Part shown: positions 50,185-59,208 of the stretch, piece by piece
How positions within the stretch are numbered: position 1 is the first letter of the stretch
Layout of the letters: the number at the start of each line of letters is the position of its first letter
Assembly (NCBI GenBank): GCA_004799545.1
Contig: SSMU01000008.1
Coordinates: forward strand, 1 to 64,000
Reading direction: 5' to 3'
DNA length: 64,000 nt
Origin: Phenylobacterium sp.
GTDB lineage: Bacteria > Pseudomonadota > Alphaproteobacteria > Caulobacterales > Caulobacteraceae
The notes under the pieces: model-generated
What the model was told of the DNA's origin: nothing
Database searches by the model: none
Seen by the model: the letters and a program-made list of their open reading frames with translations, nothing else
Translations under genes and position numbers: made by a program

Positions 50185-50546
50185 TGCGCGCCTGGCTGAC
50201 GCTCGCCGCCCTGCTGGGCTTCGTCTGCGTCGCGGCCGGCGCCTTCGCCGCCCACGGGATCAGCGACCCGCGCGCCCAGGAGCTGCTGCGCACCGGCTCG
50301 CTCTACGGCTTCGTCCACGTGCTGGCGACGCTCGCCTGCGCCCCCTTGATCCAGGCCGGCGCATCGCGCGCCCGCTTCGCCCCGCCGCTGTTCCTCGGCG
50401 GGACCCTGCTGTTCTCCGGCTCGCTTTTCGCCCTGGCGCTCGGCGCGCCGCGGATCGTCGGCGCGGTCACGCCGCTGGGCGGCCTCGCCTTCCTCGCCGG
50501 CTGGCTGGCGCTCGCCTGGGCCGGGTGGGGCCTCAAGCGCGGTTAG
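50184..50546 (+). CDS. DUF423 family membrane protein
   Basis: A 120-residue protein with four hydrophobic segments and the DUF423 hallmarks: AGAFAAHGISDPRAQELLRTGSLYGFVHVLATL near residues 17-50 (in parts) and LFSGSLFALALGAPR (~74-88), then VTPLGGLAFLAGWL. The family (YgdD in E. coli) is of unknown function in the inner membrane. Its ATG overlaps the amidase TGA by one base. Confidence 0.88.
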   Translation: MRAWLTLAALLGFVCVAAGAFAAHGISDPRAQELLRTGSLYGFVHVLATLACAPLIQAGASRARFAPPLFLGGTLLFSGSLFALALGAPRIVGAVTPLGGLAFLAGWLALAWAGWGLKRG

Positions 50547-50560
50547 GACGTTTCCCGCTC

Positions 50561-51094
50561 ATGCCGGACCTCTTGCCGCTGGGCGCGCTGGTGCTGACCG
50601 CCGTCGCGGCGTACCAACTCTGGACCGCCTACAGCCGCGGCGAGGTCCGCGGCCGCTTCGGCGCGGTCTACGTTCGCAGCCAGCACCCGATCGCCTTCTG
50701 GAGCGTCGTCACCGGAAGCCTGCTTCTCCTGGTGGGGTCGATGGTGGTCTTGGCCCAGGCCTTGGTTCCTGGCCTTCACCGCCCGGCCCCGCGCCCGCAA
50801 ACCGCCACGGAGCGCCGCGGGGCCGCCTATTCCACCTACTATCCCGACCGCGCCCAGCGCGCCGGAATCAGCGGGGCGGTTGTGGTCCGTTGCCGGGTCA
50901 CGGACACCTTCGGCCTGGCCGACTGCGCCGTCGAATCCGAGCAGCCGCCCGGCTACGGCTTCGGCCAGGCGGCGCTCAAGATCGCCGCGACCACCATCCT
51001 GCCGACCAAGGACAAGGAGAATGTGTCCCCCGGCCAGGTGGTCCGCTTCCCGGTCCGCTTCAAGCTGCCGGCGAACGGCGGCGCGCGCTGGTAG
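50561..51094 (+). CDS. Membrane protein with TonB C-terminal domain
   Basis: A 177-residue protein with two hydrophobic segments (~5-21 and ~44-68) and a C-terminal TonB-like domain (~85-175): YPDRAQRAGISGAVVVRCRVTDTFGLADCAVESEQPPG, ending in VRFPVRFKLP. TonB normally has one N-terminal anchor and a long Pro-rich spacer; here there are two anchors and hardly any spacer, so it probably cannot span the periplasm. It may be a diverged TonB paralogue or an energy-transducer-like domain with another role. ATG at 50561 is chosen over a TTG/GTG-type start at 50525 that overlaps the upstream gene. Confidence 0.7.
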   Translation: MPDLLPLGALVLTAVAAYQLWTAYSRGEVRGRFGAVYVRSQHPIAFWSVVTGSLLLLVGSMVVLAQALVPGLHRPAPRPQTATERRGAAYSTYYPDRAQRAGISGAVVVRCRVTDTFGLADCAVESEQPPGYGFGQAALKIAATTILPTKDKENVSPGQVVRFPVRFKLPANGGARW

Positions 51095-51097
51095 CCG

Positions 51098-52099
51098 TCA
51101 GGTCTCCTGGATCGCCGAGAGCTTCCACGCGCCGCCCTGCGGCCTGACGAAGGTCCAGAGTTCGGTGGTGGTCGTCGGCCGGTTCGGGTCGCCCTGGATC
51201 ACGGCGCCCGACTGGCGGTCGCGCATCACATCGATGCTCTCGTAGCGCAGGGCCATGGTGGCGAAGTCCATGGGACCTTCGCGCCAGGCCTCGGAGACGT
51301 CGGCCTGCAGCAGCCGCACCGCCGAGACGTCGTTCTTGCGGCCGTGGGTGGCGTTGTCGCTCAGCTCCTCGGCCAGATAGCCCATGACCTCCGGCGTGGT
51401 GATGGCCCGAAGCGCGGCATAGTCCTCGCGGCCGAAAGCGCCCTGCACATCCTCCAGCAGCCGCTCGAAGGCCGCGCGGTCGGTATAGGAGACGGCGATC
51501 TCGTCGGCTGGCGACGGATAGGCCGCCCCGCCGCCCCCGAAGCCGCCGCCCACAGGCGCGCCCCACGGCCCGGCGCCGGCTTGCGGACCGGCGTCGAACG
51601 GCGAGGCGAAGCCCGCGCCCGGCCCGGCCGCATAGCTGCGCCGACGGAACAGCCGCATCACCAGGCTGATCACGAAGCCGAGGATGACCAGCTGGAACAG
51701 CAGCGGCAGGAAGCCCCCGCCCATGCCGCCGCCCATCCCCCAGCCGCCGCCCCAGCCCCAGCCGTGGCCCATCAGCCCACCGATCAGGCCGCCGGTGACC
51801 AGGCCGGCCATCAGCCCGGTCCCGAAGCCCGGCCGGCGCGGGGCGTAGCCCAGGGCGCCGCCCGGCATGTAGCTCTGGCCGCCCGGCTGGAAGCCGCCCG
51901 GCGAGCCCGGCGTCATCGAGCGTTGCACCGGGGCCACGTAGCCCGGCGTGGTCGCGGTCGGCCGCGGCGCGGAATAGGTGCGCATGCCGCGGCTGCCGAA
52001 GCTGCCGCCGCGCCGGGCGTCGGCCGGCGCGGCCACGACGAGCGAAAACGCGAGCGCAGCGGTCAGCGCGCCCGTCAGGGTGGATTTCAGCTTGGTCAT
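51098..52099 (-). CDS. Tim44-like domain protein
   Basis: A 333-residue protein. A signal peptide (cleavage near ADA) precedes a Gly/Met-rich low-complexity region (~30-130) with a hydrophobic segment (~131-150: LPLLFQLVILGFVISLVM), and a Tim44/MRPL45-type alpha+beta domain at ~200-330 (YTDRAAFERLLEDVQGAFGREDYAALRAITTPEVMGYLAEEL...). In alphaproteobacteria such proteins are membrane-attached and resemble the mitochondrial import component Tim44; their bacterial role is not settled. It converges with the TonB-C gene, three bases apart. Confidence 0.9.
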   Translation of the reverse strand: MTKLKSTLTGALTAALAFSLVVAAPADARRGGSFGSRGMRTYSAPRPTATTPGYVAPVQRSMTPGSPGGFQPGGQSYMPGGALGYAPRRPGFGTGLMAGLVTGGLIGGLMGHGWGWGGGWGMGGGMGGGFLPLLFQLVILGFVISLVMRLFRRRSYAAGPGAGFASPFDAGPQAGAGPWGAPVGGGFGGGGAAYPSPADEIAVSYTDRAAFERLLEDVQGAFGREDYAALRAITTPEVMGYLAEELSDNATHGRKNDVSAVRLLQADVSEAWREGPMDFATMALRYESIDVMRDRQSGAVIQGDPNRPTTTTELWTFVRPQGGAWKLSAIQET

Positions 52100-52165
52100 G
52101 GCCCTTCATTCCCGATGCGGCCCCGGCTTCGCGGGACTCGCGCTCATAGATGGGAATCCGTTGGC

Positions 52166-53374
52166 CTAGCGTCCAGCCTGCTTCGGCAGCGCCAGCCGGT
52201 GCAGCGAGAGGGCCGATCCCGCCAGCGCTACCGCCATGATCAGCGCCATTGGCCGGGGCGTGCCGTCGTGCAGCGCGCCGGCCAGGCCGGAGGCCAGCGC
52301 CCCCGTGCCGAACGACAGGCCGCCGAGCAGGGCCGAGATCGACCCGGAGCGCCGCGGGTCGACGTTCAGCGCGCCGGCCGTGGTGTTGCCGCCCATGAAG
52401 CCGTAGCTCGCCAGCACGCAGAACAAGAGCGGCAGGACGAGGTAACGCCCGCCGATCCCGCTCACCGCCGCCAGGGCCAGCAGCACCGCGAAGCCCAGGG
52501 CGACCAGGCTGGAGCGCGCCAGCACGCTGTCGGGCGTGGCGCGGCGCAGCAGGTGGCGGTTCACCTGGTTGGCGCCGATGATGCCCACCGCGTTGAGCCC
52601 GAACACCCAGCCGAAGGCCTGTGGCGGGATCCTGTAGGTCTGGATCAGCAGCTCCGGCGAGGCGGAGATGTAGGTGAACAGCGTCGCCCCGTTCAGGGCG
52701 CCCGACGGGCCATAACCCACCAGCCTGGGCTCCCGCGCCAGGGCCAGGTAGGCGCGCAACGGGTGCTCGGACCGGGCGTGGGCCGCGGTCTCCTCCGAGC
52801 GGCTCTCGCGCATCCTCAGCCACGCCGCCAAGCCGATCACTAGCCCGAAGCTGGTCATGAACCAGAAGTTCAGCCGCCAGCCGCCGAAGCTCAGCAGCGC
52901 CCCGCCAAGCAGCGGCCCGAGGATCGGGGCCAGGCCCATGATCAGCATCAGCAGGCTGAGCATGCGGGCCGTCTCCACATGGCTGAATCGGTCGCGGACC
53001 ACGGCGCGGGAGACCACGCCGCCGGCGCAGGCGCCCAGGGCCTGGATGAAGCGGCCGGCGATCAGCAGCGGCGCGGAGGTCGCCAGCGCGCAGCCCAGCG
53101 AGGCCAGCACGAAGATCGCGATGCCCATGAGGATCGGCGGCTTGCGCCCCATCCGGTCCGAGGCCGGGCCATAGAAGAACTGGCCCACCGCCATGCCGGC
53201 CAGGAAGGCCGCCACCGTGCCCTGGGTCTGGCTCGAGGAGGCGTGCAGGCCGACGCCGATGGCCGGCAGGCTCGGCAGGTACATGTCGATGGCCACCGGG
53301 CCCATGGCTGTCAGCGAGCCCAGCAGGACCACCAGGCCCCACGGCGTCCGCTCCGGTTGCTCGGTCCCGCTCAT
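52166..53374 (-). CDS. Bcr/CflA family drug-resistance MFS exporter
   Basis: A 402-residue major facilitator with 12 predicted transmembrane segments. The pattern TAMGPVAIDMYLPSLPAIGVGL (TM1) and GMAVGQFFYGPASDRMGRKPPIL (motif A) is diagnostic of the Bcr/CflA branch, which expels bicyclomycin, sulfonamides and other drugs. AAGGG precedes the ATG by four bases. It diverges from the epoxide hydrolase gene across 80 bases with no visible operator. Confidence 0.93.
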   Translation of the reverse strand: MSGTEQPERTPWGLVVLLGSLTAMGPVAIDMYLPSLPAIGVGLHASSSQTQGTVAAFLAGMAVGQFFYGPASDRMGRKPPILMGIAIFVLASLGCALATSAPLLIAGRFIQALGACAGGVVSRAVVRDRFSHVETARMLSLLMLIMGLAPILGPLLGGALLSFGGWRLNFWFMTSFGLVIGLAAWLRMRESRSEETAAHARSEHPLRAYLALAREPRLVGYGPSGALNGATLFTYISASPELLIQTYRIPPQAFGWVFGLNAVGIIGANQVNRHLLRRATPDSVLARSSLVALGFAVLLALAAVSGIGGRYLVLPLLFCVLASYGFMGGNTTAGALNVDPRRSGSISALLGGLSFGTGALASGLAGALHDGTPRPMALIMAVALAGSALSLHRLALPKQAGR

Positions 53375-53454
53375 CGGCCCTTCTTAGCGGTTTCGCTGTT
53401 CCTGCCGAGTTTGTTTTCCGGCAAAGCTGGCCGGCCAGATGGAGGGGCCCATCG

Positions 53455-54441
53455 ATGTCCACCGCCGAGACCGACATGCCGCCTGTAAAGCGCGCCCAGG
53501 TGAATGGGATCGAGATGGCCTACTACGAGGCCGGGCCGCGCGCGGGCGTGCCGGTGATCCTCTGCCACGGCTTCCCGGAGCTGGCCTTCTCCTGGCGCCA
53601 TCAACTGAAGGCCCTGGCCGACGCCGGCCGCTGGGTGATCGCGCCGGATCAGCGCGGCTATGGCCTGACCTCGCGCCCCGAGGCCGTCTCCGACTACGAC
53701 ATGGCCCACCTGACCGGCGACCTCGCGGGCCTCTTGGACCATCTCGGCGTGGAGAAGGCGATCTTCGTCGGCCACGACTGGGGCGGCATCGTGGTCTGGC
53801 AGATGCCGTTGATGCACCCCGATCGCGTCGCCGGCGTGATCGGGCTCAACACGCCCTTCCTGCCGCGCAGCCCGGTCGACCCGATCGTCATCATGCGGGC
53901 CCGTTTCGGCCCCGATATGTACATCGTCTGGTTCCAGACCCCGGGCGACGCGGACAAGGTGCTGGCCGCCGACGTGGACAAGACCATGCGCTTCTTCATG
54001 CGCAAGCCGCGGGCGCTGACCGCCGCCGCGGCCGAGCCTCCCGAAGGCGGCTCGACCTTCGCCTTCAAGGACCTGCTGCAGCAGTGGGACGGCGCCGACT
54101 ATGACCAGGACGCCCTGCTGACCCCCGCCGAGCTCGCCGTCTTCGTCGCGGCGTTCCAGCACAGCGGCTTCACCGGCGGCATCAACTGGTACCGCAACTT
54201 CACGCGGAACTGGGAGGCGTCCGAGGGTCTTGCTTCGAGGATCGACGGCCTTCCCTGCCTGATGATCACCGCCGAGAAGGACGCTGTCCTGACCCCGGCC
54301 ATGGCCGAGCCGATGCCGGCCCTGATCGGTGACCTGGAAATGCACATGATCGCGGGCAGCGGCCACTGGACGCAGCAGGAAAAGCCGGACGAGGTGAACC
54401 GGCTCATGCTCGACTGGCTGACCAGACGTTTTCCCGCCTAG
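53455..54441 (+). CDS. Epoxide hydrolase (alpha/beta fold)
   Basis: A 328-residue protein with all epoxide-hydrolase features: HGFPE oxyanion motif, GYGLTSRP, the Asp nucleophile in VGHDWGG (~108), ring-opening tyrosines in the cap (NWYRNFTRNW) and catalytic His in GSGHWTQQEKP (~300). It opens epoxides to diols by a covalent ester intermediate in the cytoplasm. GGAGG lies 9 bases before the ATG. The next gene starts 29 bases after its stop, so they may share a transcript. Confidence 0.94.
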   Translation: MSTAETDMPPVKRAQVNGIEMAYYEAGPRAGVPVILCHGFPELAFSWRHQLKALADAGRWVIAPDQRGYGLTSRPEAVSDYDMAHLTGDLAGLLDHLGVEKAIFVGHDWGGIVVWQMPLMHPDRVAGVIGLNTPFLPRSPVDPIVIMRARFGPDMYIVWFQTPGDADKVLAADVDKTMRFFMRKPRALTAAAAEPPEGGSTFAFKDLLQQWDGADYDQDALLTPAELAVFVAAFQHSGFTGGINWYRNFTRNWEASEGLASRIDGLPCLMITAEKDAVLTPAMAEPMPALIGDLEMHMIAGSGHWTQQEKPDEVNRLMLDWLTRRFPA

Positions 54442-54470
54442 ATCACCGCTTCCCGAGTAGATTGGCTCCC

Positions 54471-55463
54471 ATGGAACGCAACACGCCCGCACCGGTCGTC
54501 TCAGCCCAGGGAGCCAGGCGCAGCCTGTTCCCGGAGAACGAGCCGTTCGCCACCGGCTGGCTGCCGACCGGCGGCCCGCACGAGATCTACTACGAGGAAT
54601 GCGGCCGGCCCGACGGCAAGCCCTGCGTGATCCTGCACGGCGGCCCGGGCGGGGCGATCAACCCGACCATGCGCAGGTTCTTCGATCCCGCGAAGTGGCG
54701 GATGGCGCTGTTCGACCAGCGGGGCTGCGGCAAGAGCCGGCCCAACGCCAGCCTGCAGGACAACACCACCTGGGCGCTGATCGAGGACATCGAGCGGCTG
54801 CGCGAGCACCTCGGCGTCGAGAAATGGTGCGTGTTCGGCGGCTCCTGGGGCTCCACCCTCGCCCTCGCCTACGCCATCACCCATCCGGAACGGGTGACCA
54901 GCCTGGTGCTGCGCGGGGTCTTCCTGGTCACCGAGCGCGAGTTGAAGTGGTTCTACCAGGACGGCGCCTCGATGCTGTTCCCCGACGCCTGGGCCCGGTT
55001 CTGCGCGCCGATCCCGGAGGCCGAGCGCGGCGACATGATGGCCGCCTACCACCGCCGGCTCACCCACCCCGACCGCCGCGTCCAGGCCGAGGCGGCCGCC
55101 GCCTGGAGCCAGTGGGAAGGCGACACCATCTCGATCCGCGGGCCCGAGGCCCGGCCCTCGAAGTTCAACGAGATCGACTTCGCCATCGCCTTCGCCCGCA
55201 TCGAATGCCACTTCTTCGTCAACCGCGGCTTCTTCGGATCCGACAACTGGATTGTCGAGAACGCCGACAAGCTGCAGGCCATCCCCGGCTGGGTGGTGCA
55301 GGGCCGGTTCGACGTGGTGACCCCGATGGAGGCCGCCTGGAAGCTGAAGGCCGCCTGGCCGCAGGCCCGCTTCGAAGTGGTCTGGGACGCCGGCCACGCC
55401 TCGACGGAGCCCGGCATCGTCGACGCCCTGGTGCGGGCCACGGACCAGGCGCTCGCCGTCTAG
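54471..55463 (+). CDS. pip: Prolyl aminopeptidase (proline iminopeptidase)
   Basis: A 330-residue alpha/beta hydrolase that removes N-terminal proline. The family signature LHGGPGGAINPTMRRFFDP is near residue 58, FDQRGCGKSRPN follows, the nucleophile is in GGSWGSTLALAYA (~125), and the cap includes the Glu-rich WSQWEG segment; the catalytic His lies in DAGHAST near the end. ATG at 54471 is preferred to an in-frame TTG three codons earlier. The specific glutamates of the cap that bind the proline amine are present. Confidence 0.94.
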   Translation: MERNTPAPVVSAQGARRSLFPENEPFATGWLPTGGPHEIYYEECGRPDGKPCVILHGGPGGAINPTMRRFFDPAKWRMALFDQRGCGKSRPNASLQDNTTWALIEDIERLREHLGVEKWCVFGGSWGSTLALAYAITHPERVTSLVLRGVFLVTERELKWFYQDGASMLFPDAWARFCAPIPEAERGDMMAAYHRRLTHPDRRVQAEAAAAWSQWEGDTISIRGPEARPSKFNEIDFAIAFARIECHFFVNRGFFGSDNWIVENADKLQAIPGWVVQGRFDVVTPMEAAWKLKAAWPQARFEVVWDAGHASTEPGIVDALVRATDQALAV

Positions 55464-55528
55464 GACCATCGCCGTGCGCGTCTGCGCCTATCTGACGGCG
55501 ATCGAGTCCTCGCCGCCGTCCACGCGCC

Positions 55529-56683
55529 TCACATCAGCGAGCCCTTGCCGCTGGTGACTTCCGAGTAGCGGTGGACGCGGACCGAGAGCACCAGGCCGAA
55601 GCCCACCATCACCGTCAGCATCACCGTGCCGCCGTAGGAGAGCAGCGGCATGGGCACCCCCACCACCGGGGCCAGGCCCATCACCATGGCGCCGTTGATC
55701 AGCACATAGAGGGCGAAGGTCACCGTGATCCCCGCCGCGGCCAGGCGGCCGAAGTGGCTGTGGGCGAGATAGGCGGTGCGCAGCGCCATGAAGATCACCG
55801 CCGCATAGAGCAGGATGATCGAGACGCAGCCCACGAAGCCGAACTCCTCGGCCAGCGCCGAGAAGATGAAGTCGGTCTGCTTCTCCGGCAGGAAGTTGAG
55901 CTGGCTCTGCGAGCCCAGGCCATAGCCCTTACCCAGCAGGCCGCCGGACCCCAGGGCGATCTCCGACTGGTGGATGTGGTAGCCGGAGCCGGAGAGGTCG
56001 CTCTCCGGGTTGAGGAAGGTCAGCAGGCGGGCCCGCTGGTATCCGTGCAGTCCGAACAGCACCACCGGCGGCACCAGGGCCGCAACGCCCAGGACGCCGG
56101 CGGTGATCACCCGCCAGGACAGGCCGCCGAGGATCATCACCACCCCGCCGGTCATCAGGATCAGGAGGGCGGTGCCGAGGTCCGGTTGCTTGGCCACCAG
56201 GGCGACCGGGGCGAGGATCAGGAAGGCGGGCCAGAGCAGCCACCAGGACCACCGCGCCGTCCGCGTGGAGGCGCCGTGGTAGAACCGCGCCAGCGCCAGG
56301 ACGACGCCGATCTTCATGATCTCCGAAGGCTGGATCTGGATCGGGCCGGCCTGCAGCCAGCGCTGGGCGCCCAGCGCATGGTGGCCGACCACCAGCACGG
56401 CCAGCAGCAGCAGGAATCCCGCGCCATAGATCGGATAGGCCAGCGCGAACCAGACCCGCAGGTCGACCAGCGCCAGCAGGATCATCAGGCCGAAGAACAG
56501 CACGAACCTGGCCAGCTGCGGCGCGGCCCACGGCATCCAGCTGGAGCCGTTGATGGAGAACAGCATCAGGCCGCCGGCCCCGGCGATCAGGCACAGGGTC
56601 AGGCAGAAGATCCAGTCGATCTCGCCCAGCTTGACGATCAGGCGGTCGCGCTCGCCGGGGCGGGTGAGGGCCGAGACGGTCAT
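55529..56683 (-). CDS. rodA: Elongasome peptidoglycan glycosyltransferase RodA
   Basis: A 384-residue SEDS-family membrane glycosyltransferase that polymerises lipid II during lateral wall growth together with PBP2. It shows about ten transmembrane helices, the essential Asp in KQPDLGTALLIL (~165-176; D in QPDLG), and ALGSGGLLGKGYGLGSQSQLNFLPEKQTDFIFSALAEEFGF, the SEDS signature (spread over ~235-275). The start overlaps the mrdA stop (ATGA). It ends the mreB-mreC-mreD-mrdA-rodA operon. Confidence 0.97.
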   Translation of the reverse strand: MTVSALTRPGERDRLIVKLGEIDWIFCLTLCLIAGAGGLMLFSINGSSWMPWAAPQLARFVLFFGLMILLALVDLRVWFALAYPIYGAGFLLLLAVLVVGHHALGAQRWLQAGPIQIQPSEIMKIGVVLALARFYHGASTRTARWSWWLLWPAFLILAPVALVAKQPDLGTALLILMTGGVVMILGGLSWRVITAGVLGVAALVPPVVLFGLHGYQRARLLTFLNPESDLSGSGYHIHQSEIALGSGGLLGKGYGLGSQSQLNFLPEKQTDFIFSALAEEFGFVGCVSIILLYAAVIFMALRTAYLAHSHFGRLAAAGITVTFALYVLINGAMVMGLAPVVGVPMPLLSYGGTVMLTVMVGFGLVLSVRVHRYSEVTSGKGSLM

Positions 56684-58689
56684 GCGGTGGGGGTCCCCTG
56701 CGGCAGGCCAGGCTGGGAGTTCGGATCGACCGGCGTCGGCGGCAGGTCGGGCACGATGTCGCCGCTCTCCGGACCGGTCGGCGCGGCGGGCAGCGGCAGC
56801 GGCTTCTCGATCTTGGCCCGGAGCTCCGGGTCCTTCAGCAGGGCGACGCGCATGATCTCGCGGGCCTTGGGCGCGGCGGCCGTGGCGCCGAACCCGCCGT
56901 GCTCGACCAGCACGCTCATGGCGTAGCGCGGCTCGTCATAGGGGGCGAAGCAGATGAACCAGGCGTGGTCGCGCTTCTTCCAGTCGCCCACCGCGCCGTG
57001 CGCGCCGGTGCCGCCGCTATAGCCCTGGGCCTGGGCGGTGCCGGTCTTGCCGGCCATCTTGATCGGGCCGAGGCCGAGGTCGGAGGCCGCACCCATGCCG
57101 GTGGCGTGGGCGATGTGCTCGCCCGCCGCCCCGGTCACCGCCGCCATGCCGTTGCGGACGAAGTCGATGTTCTTTGGATCGAACGGCAGGTCGCCCCAGG
57201 CGGCGCCGGACTTCTGCTCCACGCCGCCGATGGAGCGCACCAGCCTGGGGTGCAGCGCCTTGCGGCCATTGCCGAGCCGAGCGGCCTGGACGCAGAGCTG
57301 CAGCGGATTGAGGTGGGTGTAGCCCTGGCCGATGCCCATGCTGGGCGTCTCGCCGGCGTGCCAGACCGGGTCTTTCGGGAAGGTGCGGCGCTTGTAGGCG
57401 GTGTCCGGCACCAGGCCCGCCTTCTGGCCCGGGATGCCGATGTCGAAGAGGGTGCCGAGGCCGAACGCCTTGGCGACCCTGGCGATCTTGTCCGGCCCAA
57501 CCGAGAGCGCGCACTGGTAGAAGTAGATGTCGCACGAGGTGGCGATCGCCGTGTGCAGGTCCTGCACCCCATGCGCCTCGTCGCAGTGCCAGAGCCGGCC
57601 GCCCCAGAACCAGGTCTTATTGCAGACGTGCTGGGTCTTCGGGTCGTAGCCGTTCTCCAGCGCCGCCAGCGCCACCATGGTCTTGAAGGTCGAGCCGGGC
57701 GGATAGGTGGCGGTCAGCGCCTTGTTGAACAGCGGCTTGCGCTCGTATTCGGCCAGCGCCTTGTACTCCGCCCCGGTCAGGCCGCGGACGAAGCGGTTGG
57801 CGTCGAAGCTGGGGCCGGAGAACATGCACAGGATGTCGCCGTTGCGGCAGTCCATCATCACCGCAGCGCCGCTCTCCTCGCCGAACACCTGCTCGGCGCG
57901 CAGCTGGATGTCGGCGTCGAGGGTCAGCCGGATCTCCTTGCCGGGCACCGCCGGGACGTCGCCCGCCGGGTCCTGGCGCACCTCGCGGCCGTTGGCGTCC
58001 ACCTCGACCTTCTGGGCGCCCGGCTTGCCGCGCAGATCGAGATCGAAGGCCTTCTCGACGCCCTGCTTGCCGATCCGGAAGCCGGGGTTGAGCATGATCG
58101 GATCGGAGTTGGGGCCGTCCGGGGTGATGTCGTCCTTGTTGACCTTGGCCACGTAGCCGATCACGTGAGCGAAGGCGCCGCCGTGCGGATAGACCCGCAC
58201 CTCGCCCATGTCGGCCGAGACGCCGGGCAGCTCAGGCCCGCGCAGGTTGATCGCGCTGAACTGCTCCCAGGTCATGTCCTCCATGACCTCGACCGGCGCC
58301 CGCTTGGGGGCGTTGGCGATGTCCTTGATCAGCCGCGCCTGGCGCTTGTCGTCGAGCGGCACGAACTCGGCGAGCGTCTTCAGCGTGCCGGGCACGTCGG
58401 AGCCCTTGTCGCGCGCCACCATCAGCCGGAAGTTCGGCCGGTTCGAGGCCAGCACCACCCCATCACGGTCGACGATCAGGCCGCGCGGTGGCGGCATGAG
58501 CTTGAAGTTGAACTGGTTGGAGGCCGACAGCTTCTCGTAGCGCTGGGTCTCGATGAGCTGCAGCTGCGCCAATCGGCCGCTGAGCGCCGCCAGGCCGAGG
58601 CCGGCGATGCCGCCCAGCACAAAGGCCCGGCGATGGAAGATCCCCTGCCGCTCATTGACCTCTTCGAAGAAGATGGACGGTTCGGCCAT
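56680..58689 (-). CDS. mrdA: Penicillin-binding protein 2 (transpeptidase)
   Basis: A 669-residue class B PBP. After an N-terminal transmembrane anchor (~23-44), a pedestal domain with the conserved PPRGLIVDRDG motif leads to the transpeptidase: catalytic S333 and K336 in YPPGSTFKTM, SCD-type motif in ATSCDIYFYQ and KTGTAQ near ~555. PBP2 cross-links new strands made by RodA. The C-terminal 30 residues are Pro-rich. It lies 9 bases after mreD and overlaps rodA by four. Confidence 0.97.
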   Translation of the reverse strand: MAEPSIFFEEVNERQGIFHRRAFVLGGIAGLGLAALSGRLAQLQLIETQRYEKLSASNQFNFKLMPPPRGLIVDRDGVVLASNRPNFRLMVARDKGSDVPGTLKTLAEFVPLDDKRQARLIKDIANAPKRAPVEVMEDMTWEQFSAINLRGPELPGVSADMGEVRVYPHGGAFAHVIGYVAKVNKDDITPDGPNSDPIMLNPGFRIGKQGVEKAFDLDLRGKPGAQKVEVDANGREVRQDPAGDVPAVPGKEIRLTLDADIQLRAEQVFGEESGAAVMMDCRNGDILCMFSGPSFDANRFVRGLTGAEYKALAEYERKPLFNKALTATYPPGSTFKTMVALAALENGYDPKTQHVCNKTWFWGGRLWHCDEAHGVQDLHTAIATSCDIYFYQCALSVGPDKIARVAKAFGLGTLFDIGIPGQKAGLVPDTAYKRRTFPKDPVWHAGETPSMGIGQGYTHLNPLQLCVQAARLGNGRKALHPRLVRSIGGVEQKSGAAWGDLPFDPKNIDFVRNGMAAVTGAAGEHIAHATGMGAASDLGLGPIKMAGKTGTAQAQGYSGGTGAHGAVGDWKKRDHAWFICFAPYDEPRYAMSVLVEHGGFGATAAAPKAREIMRVALLKDPELRAKIEKPLPLPAAPTGPESGDIVPDLPPTPVDPNSQPGLPQGTPTA

Positions 58690-58698
58690 CCAACGCCC

Positions 58699-59208
58699 CT
58701 ATCGGAACCGCACGTCGGCGTCGTCGAACATGTCGATGAGCCGCTGGGCGAAGGGATAGAGCACGATTGTGGCGAGGTATTGCCAGCCGGTGGCGACCAG
58801 GCCGGGAAAGGCCTTGGACTTCACGCCGACCACCAGGAAGCCCACGGCCATGGCGACGGCGGTGACCACGGCGTACCAGGCCCACAGCGCCACCCGCCCC
58901 TGCCCGGCCAGCATGCTGCGCCCGCCAAGCACGATCCCGTAGGCGGTGAGCAGGCACAGCGCCCACAGGCCGACCGGCCCGCCCCAGAAGATGTCCAGGA
59001 ACAGGCCCATGATGACGATGGCCAGGGGCGCCAGGATCGAGGGCCGGATCACCGCCCAGGCGAACACCGCCGCCATCGGGAACACCGGCTCCGGCAGGTG
59101 CAGGCCCCAGACCTGGATCGGGATGCCGAACAGGACCGTCACCCCCAGCACCTGCAGCATGGGGACCCCCAGCCAGCGCCAGGGCTCGAGCGAGCGGACC
59201 GCACTCAA
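58699..59208 (-). CDS. mreD: Rod shape-determining protein MreD
   Basis: A 169-residue membrane protein with five hydrophobic segments (starting VPMLQVLGVTVLFGIPIQVW), matching MreD in size and position between mreC and mrdA. It starts at a TTG (59208) that overlaps the mreC stop (TTGA), so its translation is probably coupled to mreC. MreD supports the MreB-MreC-RodA-PBP2 wall synthesis complex in the inner membrane. Confidence 0.93.
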   Translation of the reverse strand: MSAVRSLEPWRWLGVPMLQVLGVTVLFGIPIQVWGLHLPEPVFPMAAVFAWAVIRPSILAPLAIVIMGLFLDIFWGGPVGLWALCLLTAYGIVLGGRSMLAGQGRVALWAWYAVVTAVAMAVGFLVVGVKSKAFPGLVATGWQYLATIVLYPFAQRLIDMFDDADVRFR

